DNA from: Nemertoderma westbladi
Lineage: Eukaryota > Xenacoelomorpha > Nemertodermatida > Nemertodermatidae
NCBI GenBank assembly: GCA_032718475.1
Contig: JAUCBJ010001082.1
Location: 1 to 30,156, forward strand
Length of the DNA: 30,156 bases
Direction: 5' to 3'
Within the stretch, counting starts at the first letter, position 1. Every line of letters begins with the position of its first letter. The translations under genes and the position numbers were made by a program. The notes beneath the pieces are model-generated. The model was given only the letters and a program-made list of their open reading frames with translations. It ran no database searches and was not told the origin of the DNA. This document shows positions 19,192 through 28,108 of this stretch, piece after piece.

Positions 19192-20221
19192 GAATGTTTT
19201 TTTGTTGTACAGTAAGATTGGTAGTAAGCCATTCAAGGAGACATTTCATGCGTTAGCAGACGCAGACCTTTTCTGCGCGATTTCGCGCTTTTTAGACACA
19301 ACGTTTATTTAATTTACAGCAAATTATTTCATTAGAAAATGTAATTGTTTGCTTTGAAAAGTACTCTATTAGGGTGCCTTCTGCTTAAAGCTACTCATAC
19401 AGCGCGGTTGTCATATTTTGCACTCAGTACACTGTACTTTTGAAGTTTTGGACATGACCTATGCCTGTAGTACTAGTACCGGTATTGTATTATCTTAACA
19501 TTGAATTTTTCTGCATACTCCTGACACTTGTTACACTTGGATCGCTCATTGTAAATTTTGTTGATTTTTTTGTCTTAATTGTCTTTTTATTTCCCTCAAC
19601 TTTTTCACATGTGATTCACAAGCCTTGTATTCCATCACAATTATTGTGGCATTCTAAAATGTCATGTTTCATTAGATACTGCATCTTTTATTTTTTGAAA
19701 TAAATAAAACTCCGCTTAAAAATAGCTAGTAAATTTATTTTAACACTAGCTAGACAAAAACCACTACCTCCATAAAAAATAAACATATTTTTTTGCCGCG
19801 GGATATGTTCTAAAATATTAATATATGTATAAAAGTGCTTAAAATTAGCTAGCAAAAAAAATCTGAATATAGGGGGACGGGCGGAACTGTTGCCCATAAA
19901 AATATAGGTGATTTTCCCTTTAAGAGTTCCTACCGCGGATAAGTTGGCATTAAGGGGCATTAGTATAGTATCTGTAAAAAAAATTTAAAATTTTGGATTG
20001 ATTTTAATAATTGTTTTCGTGTATGTAACTATAACATAAAGAGTCAAAATCAGAGGACACAAAGAGTGATTTCAACGGACAAGAAAAAATATTAAGTGCG
20101 AAATTTTATGGTAGCTAGTGTTTTAGATAGGTTTAGCTAGTAATTTCAACACTGGTTCCGACATCCTACTTCCCTCTATAAATATTTTGTAGTAGTTAGT
20201 TCTTATTACTAATTGTATAGA
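19192..20221. other. AT-rich intronic DNA, no gene recognised
   Basis: Open frames at 19461-19703 (plus) and 19960-19688 (minus) are hydrophobic or low-complexity products of AT-rich DNA. ACTAGCTAG words near 19719-19755 and 19845 link it to the foldback family. Confidence 0.45.
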
Positions 20222-20545
20222 AAATGTTCCAGAACATGTCAGCTATTTCTTTTTTAATTATGTTCTAGAACAAATATGTTTTGTTCTATAACATTTCTTA
20301 GAAAAAATCTGGATTCTATTTAAAACGCATGGAATAGTTTTAAAACGTGTTTAAAAATTAAAATCAATTTTCAAAATTTTTCTATTGATTTTAAACACGT
20401 TTAAGAACGATTCCATGCGTTTTAAATAGAAATAATATTTTTCTAAAAAATATTCTAGCACAAAAAATATTTGTTCTAGAACATAATTTTCATAAATTTC
20501 ATAAATTCATTCTAAAAATGAATAGCTAACATGTTCTTGAACAAT
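20222..20545. repeat. Large foldback repeat, about 324 bp
   Basis: An imperfect palindrome centred near 20372. Perfect 22-bp inner arms lie at 20314-20335 and 20410-20431; TTAGAAAAAAT/ATTTTTCTAA lies outside them; GTTCTAGAAC at 20262 is mirrored by GTTCTAGAAC at 20473; ACATGTCAGCTATT near 20234 is mirrored by AATAGCTAACATGT near 20519. No coding sequence. It shares the GTTCTAGAAC motif with the cluster at 14340-15127. Confidence 0.85.
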
Positions 20546-20817
20546 AAATAAAACAAAATACAAAAGATGAGTCCAGAAAATGTCATATTAAAATTTTCGA
20601 TTTTTGCTTTTACATACCATAGACCAAACCAATGCCTAGGTTGATAAAACGTAACCAAATTACTTCGATCATTGTATGAATAGGCATTAAACCCCCGTCG
20701 TTTATTTATGTACTCTTCTAGTTACACTCGTTCGGTATATAAATATACGATTGGGTTATAACGCAGATAATTAAGAAATATAAAAATAACCGGTCAAATT
20801 AAATTAACTTTCTGCAG

Positions 20818-22199
20818 ATGGATTCAGAAAAAAAATGGCAAATCGTATTGGACAAACATAAAATAGATCCAAAATGTGATCTCAGAGACGAGGAGACAAA
20901 AGCGAGTAAGTATTGTAATTTGGCTAACGAAGAAGATATCCTGGTTTGGGACAAAGAAATAGAGTTACCTTGGGATTGGGAGCAAATTCTAAATACGACA
21001 GATAAAGAAGATGGTAAATTCAGAGCCGCCATCGGTTTGAAAGCACCGAATGCTACTGACGGTGAACAGCAGAAGTATACAGATTCAGAGGTTTACATGT
21101 TGATTATTGGATTCAACGCAATGACCAAGTATAACTTGGTAAGCTACGAGATTAAAGCGTTTGATGGTATTGTTATAAATACTGGCTTCAGACTAGTTAG
21201 AGATTACGTACATATAATAGAGATACCGGATGCAAGTGGACTAAAGGATGCCCCAAATGTTTTAGAGATGAAGTATCGAAACACAGCTGGAAAGAGAAGA
21301 CGTCGCGTTCGACGTTACGATGAGACGATAATCGCAAATGAAATGAATGCTCTGGAAGGCTCACTGCGGCTTGATGTAAACTTCATGCAGAGCTCGATAA
21401 CTCAGCAGGATTGTAAACGGCAGATGAACAACTTCCTCATATGGAAACTATTGGCAAAGAGACTGCCAACACAGTTCCTTCATCACTTCGAGAGTGAGAG
21501 TTCAAAAGGGGTGTCGGTTGGCGATATATTGGGTGGATACGCATGTACTAAAATCAGTACCTATACGATACTAAATGAGTTAAACTACGAGGGTAAGTGT
21601 TACACAATGCCGCTAATCAAGCACGAATTCAAAGGAGTGCAACAATTGAGTCAGCTGCAACCAGATGGGACACTGAGTTTGACAAAAAAGCTACACAGGA
21701 CCCTGTAGTGGTGTTTCAGAACGTCTACACTTTAAGATTGGAGACGAAAACGTCAATTTCTACAATCGAAAACGCGATACCGATATAGAGTTTAGGCCAA
21801 AAAAAACTAAGCCCATCCTTCAGAAATTTGAATGAGACAATTAAGGATATGAAATCTATCGATTTTAAGACCCACGAAGTAATGCAGAGACAGATAAACA
21901 ACCAACAGAGTACTTTGATGGAGCTAGTGGTAAAGTCTAGTCTAGAGAACTCAGCCTACGATGATATTGATAAGTTTTTGAACACTAATGATGGTCCTCT
22001 CAGAAAGAAGTTTGACGAAGCCCTCTCCAAGACTATTGTCTGGGCTATTCGAAATCTAAATCAGACTCAAGTTATTGTAATATTGGTATTGGTTAGTCTT
22101 GGCTGCGCCGGGGGCATTTACGAGGTGGTTTATTTCATATCCCAACGGGGGGTAGATGGTATCGCGGTGTTGCAGAAGAGGGAGAAAAAAAAATAAACA
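20818..22199 (+). pseudogene. Exon 2 (and end) of the virus-like glycoprotein gene, with frame changes
   Basis: Follows the acceptor TTTCTGCAG directly. The first frame (20818-21708) gives about 297 codons. It includes a polybasic site KRRRRVRR at residues 159-166, like the furin sites that mature viral fusion proteins, and a GKCYTMPL block at 259-266. Coding-like sequence then moves between frames (changes near 21645, 21728 and in an A-run near 21800), with stops at 21706 and 21786 in the abandoned frames. The last frame (from about 21828) ends in a 24-residue membrane segment QVIVILVLVSLGCAGGIY... (nt about 22071-22142) and a short basic tail QKREKKK with stop at 22194-22196. AATAAA overlaps that stop. 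The overall plan, about 650 residues, type I, resembles class III fusion glycoproteins (rhabdovirus G, chuvirus G, herpesvirus gB). I infer this from architecture, not from a database match. A small intron at about 21650-21823 (acceptor CCTTCAG) is an alternative to frameshifts. Confidence 0.55.
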
Positions 22200-22260
22200 G
22201 ATGAAAAAGAACACAAAGATGAGTGATGGAAAGATAAAGTACTCACAGCAATACAAACTG

Positions 22261-22288
22261 AAAACCCCTGTTAAACAACAGGGGTTTT
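22261..22288 (+). terminator. Perfect hairpin downstream of the glycoprotein gene
   Basis: AAAACCCCTGTT, loop AAAC, AACAGGGGTTTT: 12-bp perfect stem about 65 bases after the stop codon. It could mark the mRNA end (some large DNA viruses end transcripts at hairpins) or be chance. Function is not shown. Confidence 0.4.
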
Positions 22289-22953
22289 ACAATAGGCGTT
22301 AATCAACTCATATGAAATGTTGAAACTTTTTTTACATGTAACGTTCTAGAACACTTCATTGCAACAAACATTTAAAATGAGCTCTATCGAGTAAAGTTAG
22401 TCACTTAAATACCTCGAGATTAAAGAATTCACTATTATTATAAAAGAACATTGCATGTTAGGTCTACTTAATAGAAAGTGCATTGACTATGAATTATTTC
22501 TGTATATATAAATATACTATTAAATAACAATATTGATTAATTGTGTCTATTTGTAATTCAAGACGAGAGAAAATTATTAGATGTTCCAATATTAAATTAT
22601 ACTGCTAGTTATAAACACTTAAAATTCCATTAAAATATAACATTAACCAATAATTTTTTTTTAATTACTATGAATTCCAAATATGTAATTAAATTATATT
22701 TTTGTTAAATATTTCCTAGCGCTGCGCCATCTAACGACTGCCATGGTAATCGATGAATCGAGCGCTATTCGAATCAATTCTGATCAGCCATTGGTAGATT
22801 ACCATCTGCCTGGTCAGGCCATATATAGCATATCCACATACCCCAGCAGCCGAGTATGGGTCCTTACCACAAGGCCAAGGGCGTAACTATCCCAGAACGA
22901 AGGGGGTGTAACAGGCTGAGATAACTCCCCACCAAATATGACCCCCCAGTCAT

Positions 22954-22969
22954 CTCAGCCTAGGCTGAG
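22954..22969. repeat. 16-bp palindrome CTCAGCCTAGGCTGAG, copy 1
   Basis: Perfect palindrome; recurs at 23192-23207. Surrounding CATCTCAGCC and GAACACTCC words are shared with the tandem repeat at 23141, in inverted arrangement. Confidence 0.9.
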
Positions 22970-23007
22970 AACACTCCTCAGTTTTCTCACTATAATTCTT
23001 AATTAAC

Positions 23008-23058
23008 GGAAAGGAGCAGGTTAAAGTGGCGGGCTTTTCTAATCAAAAACAATAAATG
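23008..23058 (+). repeat. Short dispersed repeat, copy A
   Basis: GGAAAGGAGCAGGTTAAAGT...GGGCTTTTCTAA.CAAAAACAATAAA; related copies at 26103, 26171 and 29731. Confidence 0.8.
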
Positions 23059-23140
23059 ATTACTAAATAACATACGTTACAGTTTTATATTTGCAATATA
23101 CGAAATATAACACAGGTACGAATATGAATTATAATCAATT

Positions 23141-23207
23141 AGGGGAGTCATCTCAGCCTAAGGGGAGTGTTCTCAGCCTAAGGGGAGTGTTCTCAGCCTA
23201 GGCTGAG
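23141..23207 (+). repeat. 20-bp tandem repeat ending in a palindrome
   Basis: Three 20-bp units AGGGGAGTnnTCTCAGCCTA (23141, 23161, 23181), the last running into the palindrome CTCAGCCTAGGCTGAG (23192-23207). Confidence 0.92.
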
Positions 23208-23336
23208 ACGACTCTGGAGTCATTTCAAGAGGGAGATATCTCAGCCTCGTACAGGGGTCCTTGGGGACCCGACTCGCGAGTGTTTAGGGTATTAACTGCG
23301 GCTAGTCTAGTAACTAGTCATTATAATTAATTAACA

Positions 23337-23363
<27 letters not shown>
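23337..23363. repeat. C27 homopolymer
   Basis: Twenty-seven consecutive C about 120 bases beyond the GCP4 stop codon. Confidence 0.95.
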
Positions 23364-23368
<5 letters not shown>

Positions 23369-23458
23369 ACAACCGAGAATAAAAATGAAATGGGATAATA
23401 CACCTTCTTATTCATATAAATCATTCTTAGAAAAGCGTTTTAATACTATTTCAAAAAA

Positions 23459-23464
23459 TTTATT
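23459..23464 (-). terminator. Poly(A) signal of GCP4
   Basis: AATAAA on the minus strand, 20 bases after the GCP4 stop. The standard hexamer in a fitting place; no other candidate lies nearer. Confidence 0.65.
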
Positions 23465-23483
23465 AAATATAATTGAGCGAGTT

Positions 23484-25418
23484 TTACAAGGAGCTGTGAT
23501 TTCTCGTATAGAACCCGTTATAATCGAGACGCAGTAAGAGTTGAGTTAGGTGGGGGTTAGTTTGATGTCCCTTCACGTTGCTCAGCAAGCGGAAGAGAAG
23601 GTTAGTGTTCTTTACGAAGAGTTGTTTGATTCTGTTCAACTCTGAAGATAAACGCTCTTCGGGATAGTTTGAGTTGATTACAGATTGGAATTCTACAGAA
23701 AGTCGAATAACTTCCGAAATACAACCGGCAACGGGTTGGAGCAGAAGGAACGATTGGCTGAGGATGGCGGATAGGAAGGAGTCGTGTGCGTGTCGGACCA
23801 CGTCAAAGTCGTCGGTAGACCGAATAGCGGACTGGAGGGCGCAGAACTCCGATTCGAGAACGTCGATATGGAAGTAGAATTGAAGAGAGTTGACGAGGAA
23901 CGCCATTCTAGAATGCAATTCCCATTGAAGTTTATCGGTTCTGTTGTATTTCGGTTTGCGGCGGGCCATTTGGGCGGCCCAGATGTCGTTGAGCACTAAC
24001 TGGGATCGCTTAACGGCGAGGAGGAATCGGAACATGGAGTCGTACTTCTCGAGGGCGTTGTCGTTGATGAGGATGTGGGCGGGCCACACGGAGGAGTAGC
24101 TCAAACTCAACGAGTCGAACCCCGACCGGTTCGATTTGGGGTCGTCGATCAACCGGAAGGAGAAACGATTAAACTCCGGGTCGCTCTCGCAACCGAGGCA
24201 ATCCGCGGCGCGTTTAAATAACGCGGTGGCGTCGTGCAGCGTCGTCTTGGTTACGGGGCCCTCGAGCGCTCGCGTTGCCATGGATATGAAGGTTTGAGCG
24301 AAGTCCCCTCTACCCAGGAGGTAGAACCCTTTGAGGGATCCGAGATGGTGGAGGAGTTGTCCGCGGTCTACCACGAGGGTCCACAACGAGTTGGACACGC
24401 AGACCCGTATGGACTCGACGACGGTGGACAACTCGTTGATGTCCAGATCCGAGGATTCCAACCGAGCGAGTTCCTCGGCGAATTCGTCCTGCCGGCCTCG
24501 GAGCAGCGATTCGACTCCGAGATGGACCGGTCGCGCGGTGTTCTGTTCCGAGAGGCGAACCGACTCGCCGATAAACAGGATCTTATCCGCGAGCCACGGC
24601 GGAACGTAGGAGGGGCGGAGGTCCTCCCGGACGGAGAAGTACCGCGTCCGGGACGGCTGTCCGGGCGAGTAGCGCGTCCGGAACGGGAGTCCGGGAGTCG
24701 CGAAACCCTGGTTGTCCGAGGCGAACTGGAGGACGTCTCGGAGTTGCGAACCCGAGAGGCCGCCGATACCGAGATCGTCTTCGTCCTCGGGTTTAACTTC
24801 CTCGACGCGCGGAACTCCGTCGGATTGGATGAAAAACTCGCCGTGGATGTCGTAAAGGAGTCCGTGGAGCATCCAAGTCGCGAGTTGTTTGATCAGCAGA
24901 CTGTGGCAGTGCCGTTGGATGCGGTTGAAGGAGCGCGCCACTACGGGGATACCGGAGGCGGCGTGGCGATGGAGCAACTCGAGGACGTAACAACCGCGGG
25001 CTTCTCGCGAGTCAACCTCGTCTAGGAGTCGCTCCACCGCGGGGAATAGCAACTGGTAGTCGTGGAGACGGGCCTCCATCTCGGTTACCGAGTTGTGACT
25101 CTCCGCGAGGATGTCTGCCTCCATGTCGACGATGTTGTTCGTGTACTCCCGGAGTAACTCCTGGAGTCCGTAGCACAGCGCGCGGATATAGAGCGAGGGT
25201 TGCTGGGGGTGTCTGCCCTCGAGTCCTGTTGTGGCGTAGTTCTGGAAGTAGCGGTACAGACCACCAATTTTAGCCAGACGGGAGAGCAACTCCCGCTCGC
25301 TGGGGTGCAGCGCAATCAAGCTGTTTGAGACTTCGAGGTATTTCGATTTCCCCGTCGCGTCGGCAATGAATATACTGCCGGTGTGGCCGCAAAGAGCCAA
25401 TAATAATTCGTGGATCAT
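23484..25418 (-). CDS. TUBGCP4: Gamma-tubulin complex component 4 (GCP4), intact and intronless
   Basis: 644 codons, close to the human protein (about 667). GCP4 is a subunit of the gamma-tubulin ring complex; it binds gamma-tubulin and helps template microtubules at centrosomes and spindle poles. The start MIHELLLALCGHTGSIF and the end QLLLRLDYNGFYT are near-diagnostic of the family. The N-terminal GRIP1 half spans about 1-340, with LYIRALCYGLQELL (76-89), YQLLFPAVERLL (121-132), LATWMLHGLL (179-188), then EDDLGIGGLSGSQLR and ADKILFIGESV (277-287). The C-terminal GRIP2 half spans about 350-640 with FYLLGRGD, WPAHILI, MAFLVNSLQFY and VDVLESEF, the gamma-tubulin-binding part. A lineage-specific RTRY duplication lies at residues 247-260. 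No stop, no frameshift, no intron, although vertebrate TUBGCP4 has many introns. The coding DNA is much richer in GC than its flanks, which creates a long antisense open frame (24234-25025) that I reject. No poly(A) tail or flanking duplication marks it as a recent retrocopy. Confidence 0.97.
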   Translation of the reverse strand: MIHELLLALCGHTGSIFIADATGKSKYLEVSNSLIALHPSERELLSRLAKIGGLYRYFQNYATTGLEGRHPQQPSLYIRALCYGLQELLREYTNNIVDMEADILAESHNSVTEMEARLHDYQLLFPAVERLLDEVDSREARGCYVLELLHRHAASGIPVVARSFNRIQRHCHSLLIKQLATWMLHGLLYDIHGEFFIQSDGVPRVEEVKPEDEDDLGIGGLSGSQLRDVLQFASDNQGFATPGLPFRTRYSPGQPSRTRYFSVREDLRPSYVPPWLADKILFIGESVRLSEQNTARPVHLGVESLLRGRQDEFAEELARLESSDLDINELSTVVESIRVCVSNSLWTLVVDRGQLLHHLGSLKGFYLLGRGDFAQTFISMATRALEGPVTKTTLHDATALFKRAADCLGCESDPEFNRFSFRLIDDPKSNRSGFDSLSLSYSSVWPAHILINDNALEKYDSMFRFLLAVKRSQLVLNDIWAAQMARRKPKYNRTDKLQWELHSRMAFLVNSLQFYFHIDVLESEFCALQSAIRSTDDFDVVRHAHDSFLSAILSQSFLLLQPVAGCISEVIRLSVEFQSVINSNYPEERLSSELNRIKQLFVKNTNLLFRLLSNVKGHQTNPHLTQLLLRLDYNGFYTRNHSSL

Positions 25419-25871
25419 TTCTATCGGAATTTAGAGGTTCGGCAGTGACTTTCACTCTATAAGTTTGAAATAAATTTAATAAACTTTATCCATGTAGGCC
25501 TAATAATATAAAATATAGTACAGTTAGCAAGTTGATGTCTTTTGTACAGCCAGATGCTGGTTGGATTCTGCAGTTTTTAAGTGGAAATCTCCCTAGATTA
25601 TCATTGGAATATTGATATTGAAACGGGCATTCTCATTAAAATTTGGGCACGTTATTATTAGTATCATAAGAACCGGCTTCAAATTCTACAAAATCAAGTG
25701 CTTGTACAATAATTTAGGTGCTTATGTCAGTATGTGTATGAAAATGTTATTGTAAATAATATAATTTGCAATTAACTGCACAATTAAACAATTAAATGCT
25801 ATTAACAGATTAATACTCAATACTTAATACAGTAATAGTAAAAATAATAAAGGAACTGCATTATTCTATTC

Positions 25872-25939
25872 CAGCCAGTTGAAATCCAGACCAGCCAGGT
25901 GCTGGCTGGCGTTTCCATGAACTGTCTGGCTGGCTGGAA
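25872..25939. repeat. Nested inverted repeat of CCAGCCAG
   Basis: TTCCAGCCAG at the left and CTGGCTGGAA at the right, with an inner CCAGCCAG-GTG-CTGGCTGG hairpin. Could fold as a short cruciform or hairpin RNA. Confidence 0.7.
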
Positions 25940-26102
25940 AAAGTGCGATTTGATCTGGCTCTGCCTCTGGCTGCACAAAACAGCAAAACATCAATTTGCG
26001 GGAATTTCGGGTTTGGTACCCACAGACTGACAGACCCACCGGCACCGGCTGACCCCTGACCGGAGGCAATATTTTTTTCGTCATTTTTAAATTGGCTCTA
26101 TG

Positions 26103-26224
26103 ACAATTGAGGGAAAGGAGCAGGATACAGAGGCAGACTTTTCTAACCAAAACAATAAACGGCCACTTTAACAATTGAGGGAAAGGAGCAGGTTACAGAC
26201 TGACAGAGGCGGGCTTTTCTAACC
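26103..26224 (+). repeat. Short dispersed repeat, copies B and C in tandem
   Basis: ACAATTGAGGGAAAGGAGCA occurs at 26103 and 26171, 68 bases apart. Each copy is followed by a GGC..GCTTTTCTAACCA-like tail (GGCAGACTTTTCTAACCA in B, GGCGGGCTTTTCTAACCA in C); copy C has a short insertion. Confidence 0.85.
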
Positions 26225-27226
26225 AGCTAACCGATAGTTTAGGTAGCGTAATGCAGTAAATAAGAACCGGATACTTTTTCCGTCGTTAATAGATTGTATG
26301 TTAATAGATAGACTGTACAGTACACAGTATACAGGTATAGGCCTATTGCAGTATTGCCTGGAAACTGCTAAGCTGGCTTTCACTGAAGGTTGCCATGCAA
26401 CAATCCAAATATCAGCTGTTTCAAATTTTGATTTTGTATGGTGTAGGCACCTTGGTTGTAGGCCATGGTATGGTATTCATATTCCTTTAGGTATCAGCAC
26501 CCGAGAGAGAAATGACTACTATATTTCATTAACCGTATTAGCAGTTAGAGAACAGCATGGACTCCCATTTAGGAGTACAGTAATATTTATACAGCTTCTC
26601 TAATAAATCGAAACTTGAGATTCCGTTTTACTCCATAGAACTTCCAAATACTGGATGATAGTGACTCTATTTTTTAATGTTTCCCAAACGCAAAACCTTC
26701 ATCCCGAAACGTATCCGAAGGTATTCACATGAATTCCTGATCAATGATTCCAAGTGACTGAAGTCGTGAAGCTCAACTACGCAATCCCTTGAACTTGTGA
26801 TATGTTCATACGATCTGACATTTTCTGAGCCGTCAAAATGTTGGTCTACTTAGAGTTAACAAAAAGACCAACACTCGAAGCGACCTGTTCTTACGAGCTG
26901 AGGTTCCTTGGGCTCCCTCTAGTGTTCATGGGAGTACTCTTAAGTCATCACATAGTCTAGATCAGTTGCTTGGATGGTTTAATTTTATTAATTTGTTTTA
27001 TTACGCTTGTCATGAAAGTGGTTTTTGAGACTCGGTTCCATAATTTCTACAAATTTAATTAGATTGCATGATAATTGAAACAGAGTTATAGTATAGTTTC
27101 ATCTCCTTCCTCTTTAGTGTACTTAGATTGGCTTGACAAGAGTTTCCCTAATTGTAATATAAATAGTAATTGTAATGACGTTTATTGCGTTGTGACCGAA
27201 CTCAAAAATTACAAATTTATTAATTC

Positions 27227-27562
27227 CCAACAAGACACAATAACACCTTAGACTTATTGTTATGTAATGATGATGATTTTGTATCTAATACCACTTCTTT
27301 ACCGAATTTTGATACCAGCGACCACTCGTCGTTCAGTTTAAAAATCAATGAAATTGTTGGAATACTATTTTTAATACTGAAATGGCTTCTGCCTGTGATA
27401 CCTTTGTACCAAAATACATACATACCCAAAACCAAACCGCGCAGCTATCCTCTGTATATTAGAAAAGCTCAAGCCAGGAAACGCCGCTATTGGAAACGGC
27501 GGCATGATGGTATACTACAGATCCGTCGAGAAACGGAGAAAATGCCAGATACTCTGGAGTAA
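27227..27562 (+). pseudogene. LINE (non-LTR retrotransposon) endonuclease fragment
   Basis: An open frame with NNTLDLLLCNDD followed by LPNFDTSDHSSFSLKIN. The pair of blocks (NTLDL and TSDH, His being the catalytic base) is the end of the apurinic-like endonuclease of non-LTR retrotransposons, which nicks target DNA. It is followed by YPLYIRKAQARKRRYWKRRH, the basic linker found just before reverse transcriptase. The frame ends at 27562 before any RT motif, and the N-terminal endonuclease blocks are absent upstream, so only about 110 codons survive. Assignment rests on motif order. Confidence 0.65.
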
Positions 27563-28108
27563 CTGTCGCCAGAAACAAGAGCATAATATCTTAGATAACT
27601 CGTAGTAAGTAATAAAAGTATTTTAATTCAGTTGCTCCACTTAAGTATAATGGCACTCTAATTTATTCAGAGAATGATAAATGTAAATGAGTAAATGTTT
27701 ATTGGAGTAGCATCCTTCAGATGGAGTTTCGGACAATGATTCATGTCCTTTAGGTAACTTACCTGTTTGCACAGTTTCACCACTAATAAGGTTTTGAAAG
27801 CAATGTGTAAGCTACACCCTAAATATAGCTACTACCCGAATGGTATTCCTGTGGCTATGCTAACACACATTTTTAATTTATCTGTTTTAACAATAAATTA
27901 AAGCCGAAAAAAATTTATAATTATCACAAGAGATATTAAGAATGTAACTGGGATGATGTACATAAAAAAATACAACTTCGCGGAGTAGGGCTTCAATACA
28001 TTTAATTTTAATTTACTAAGTTACATTGCACGATAACTGTATAATGTTTTGTTTATCTATCAGGGTTTATGTCATTGCAGGTAAGTATTAAAAAGATACA
28101 AAGTAAAA
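27563..28108. other. Intergenic DNA, 3' flank of UBR7
   Basis: AT-rich with no gene recognised. On the minus strand ATTAAA at 28001-28006, about 100 bases after the UBR7 stop, is the best candidate poly(A) signal. Confidence 0.45.

Larger units (their letters stand above)
14215..20817 (+). other. Inferred 6.6-kb intron filled with repeats
   Basis: Begins GTAAGT and ends TTAACTTTCTGCAG, both close to the splice consensus, and the two flanking frames are in matching phase 0. It contains a C19 run, two families of foldback repeats, a PIF/Harbinger transposon, a rearranged BEL fragment and a tRNA-like sequence. An alternative is that an uninterrupted gene was split by insertions and the splice signals are chance; a 3' site that good exactly at the start of the second long frame argues against this. 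Confidence 0.55.
22289..23458. other. Intergenic DNA with dispersed and tandem repeats
   Basis: Holds GTTCTAGAAC at 22343, a GGAAAGGAGCAGG repeat copy at 23008-23058, the palindrome repeats at 22954 and 23141-23207, and a C27 run at 23337-23363. No gene recognised. Confidence 0.6.
25430..27226. other. Intergenic DNA between GCP4 and the LINE fragment
   Basis: AT-rich. Contains a CCAGCCAG/CTGGCTGG foldback at 25872-25939 and two tandem copies of the GGGAAAGGAGCAGG repeat (26103-26224). Open frames of about 100 codons (26174-25866 minus; 26298-26603 plus) have no protein features I recognise. Confidence 0.55.

Noticed and set aside
19461-19703. Hydrophobic 80-codon ORF
   Set aside because: Low-complexity AT-rich translation inside the intron with no conserved pattern.
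13594-22199. Reading the glycoprotein as the envelope gene of the neighbouring BEL element
   Set aside because: It lies outside that element's LTRs and no LTR pair encloses it; the BEL fragment in its intron is on the other strand.
24234-25025. 263-codon plus-strand open frame
   Set aside because: It is antisense to GCP4 and open because of that gene's GC-rich third positions; no signal, domain or start context supports it.
28060-28085. CATTGCAG|GTAAGT, a recursive-splice-like site on the plus strand
   Set aside because: No plus-strand gene spans it; it lies downstream of a minus-strand gene, so chance is likelier.
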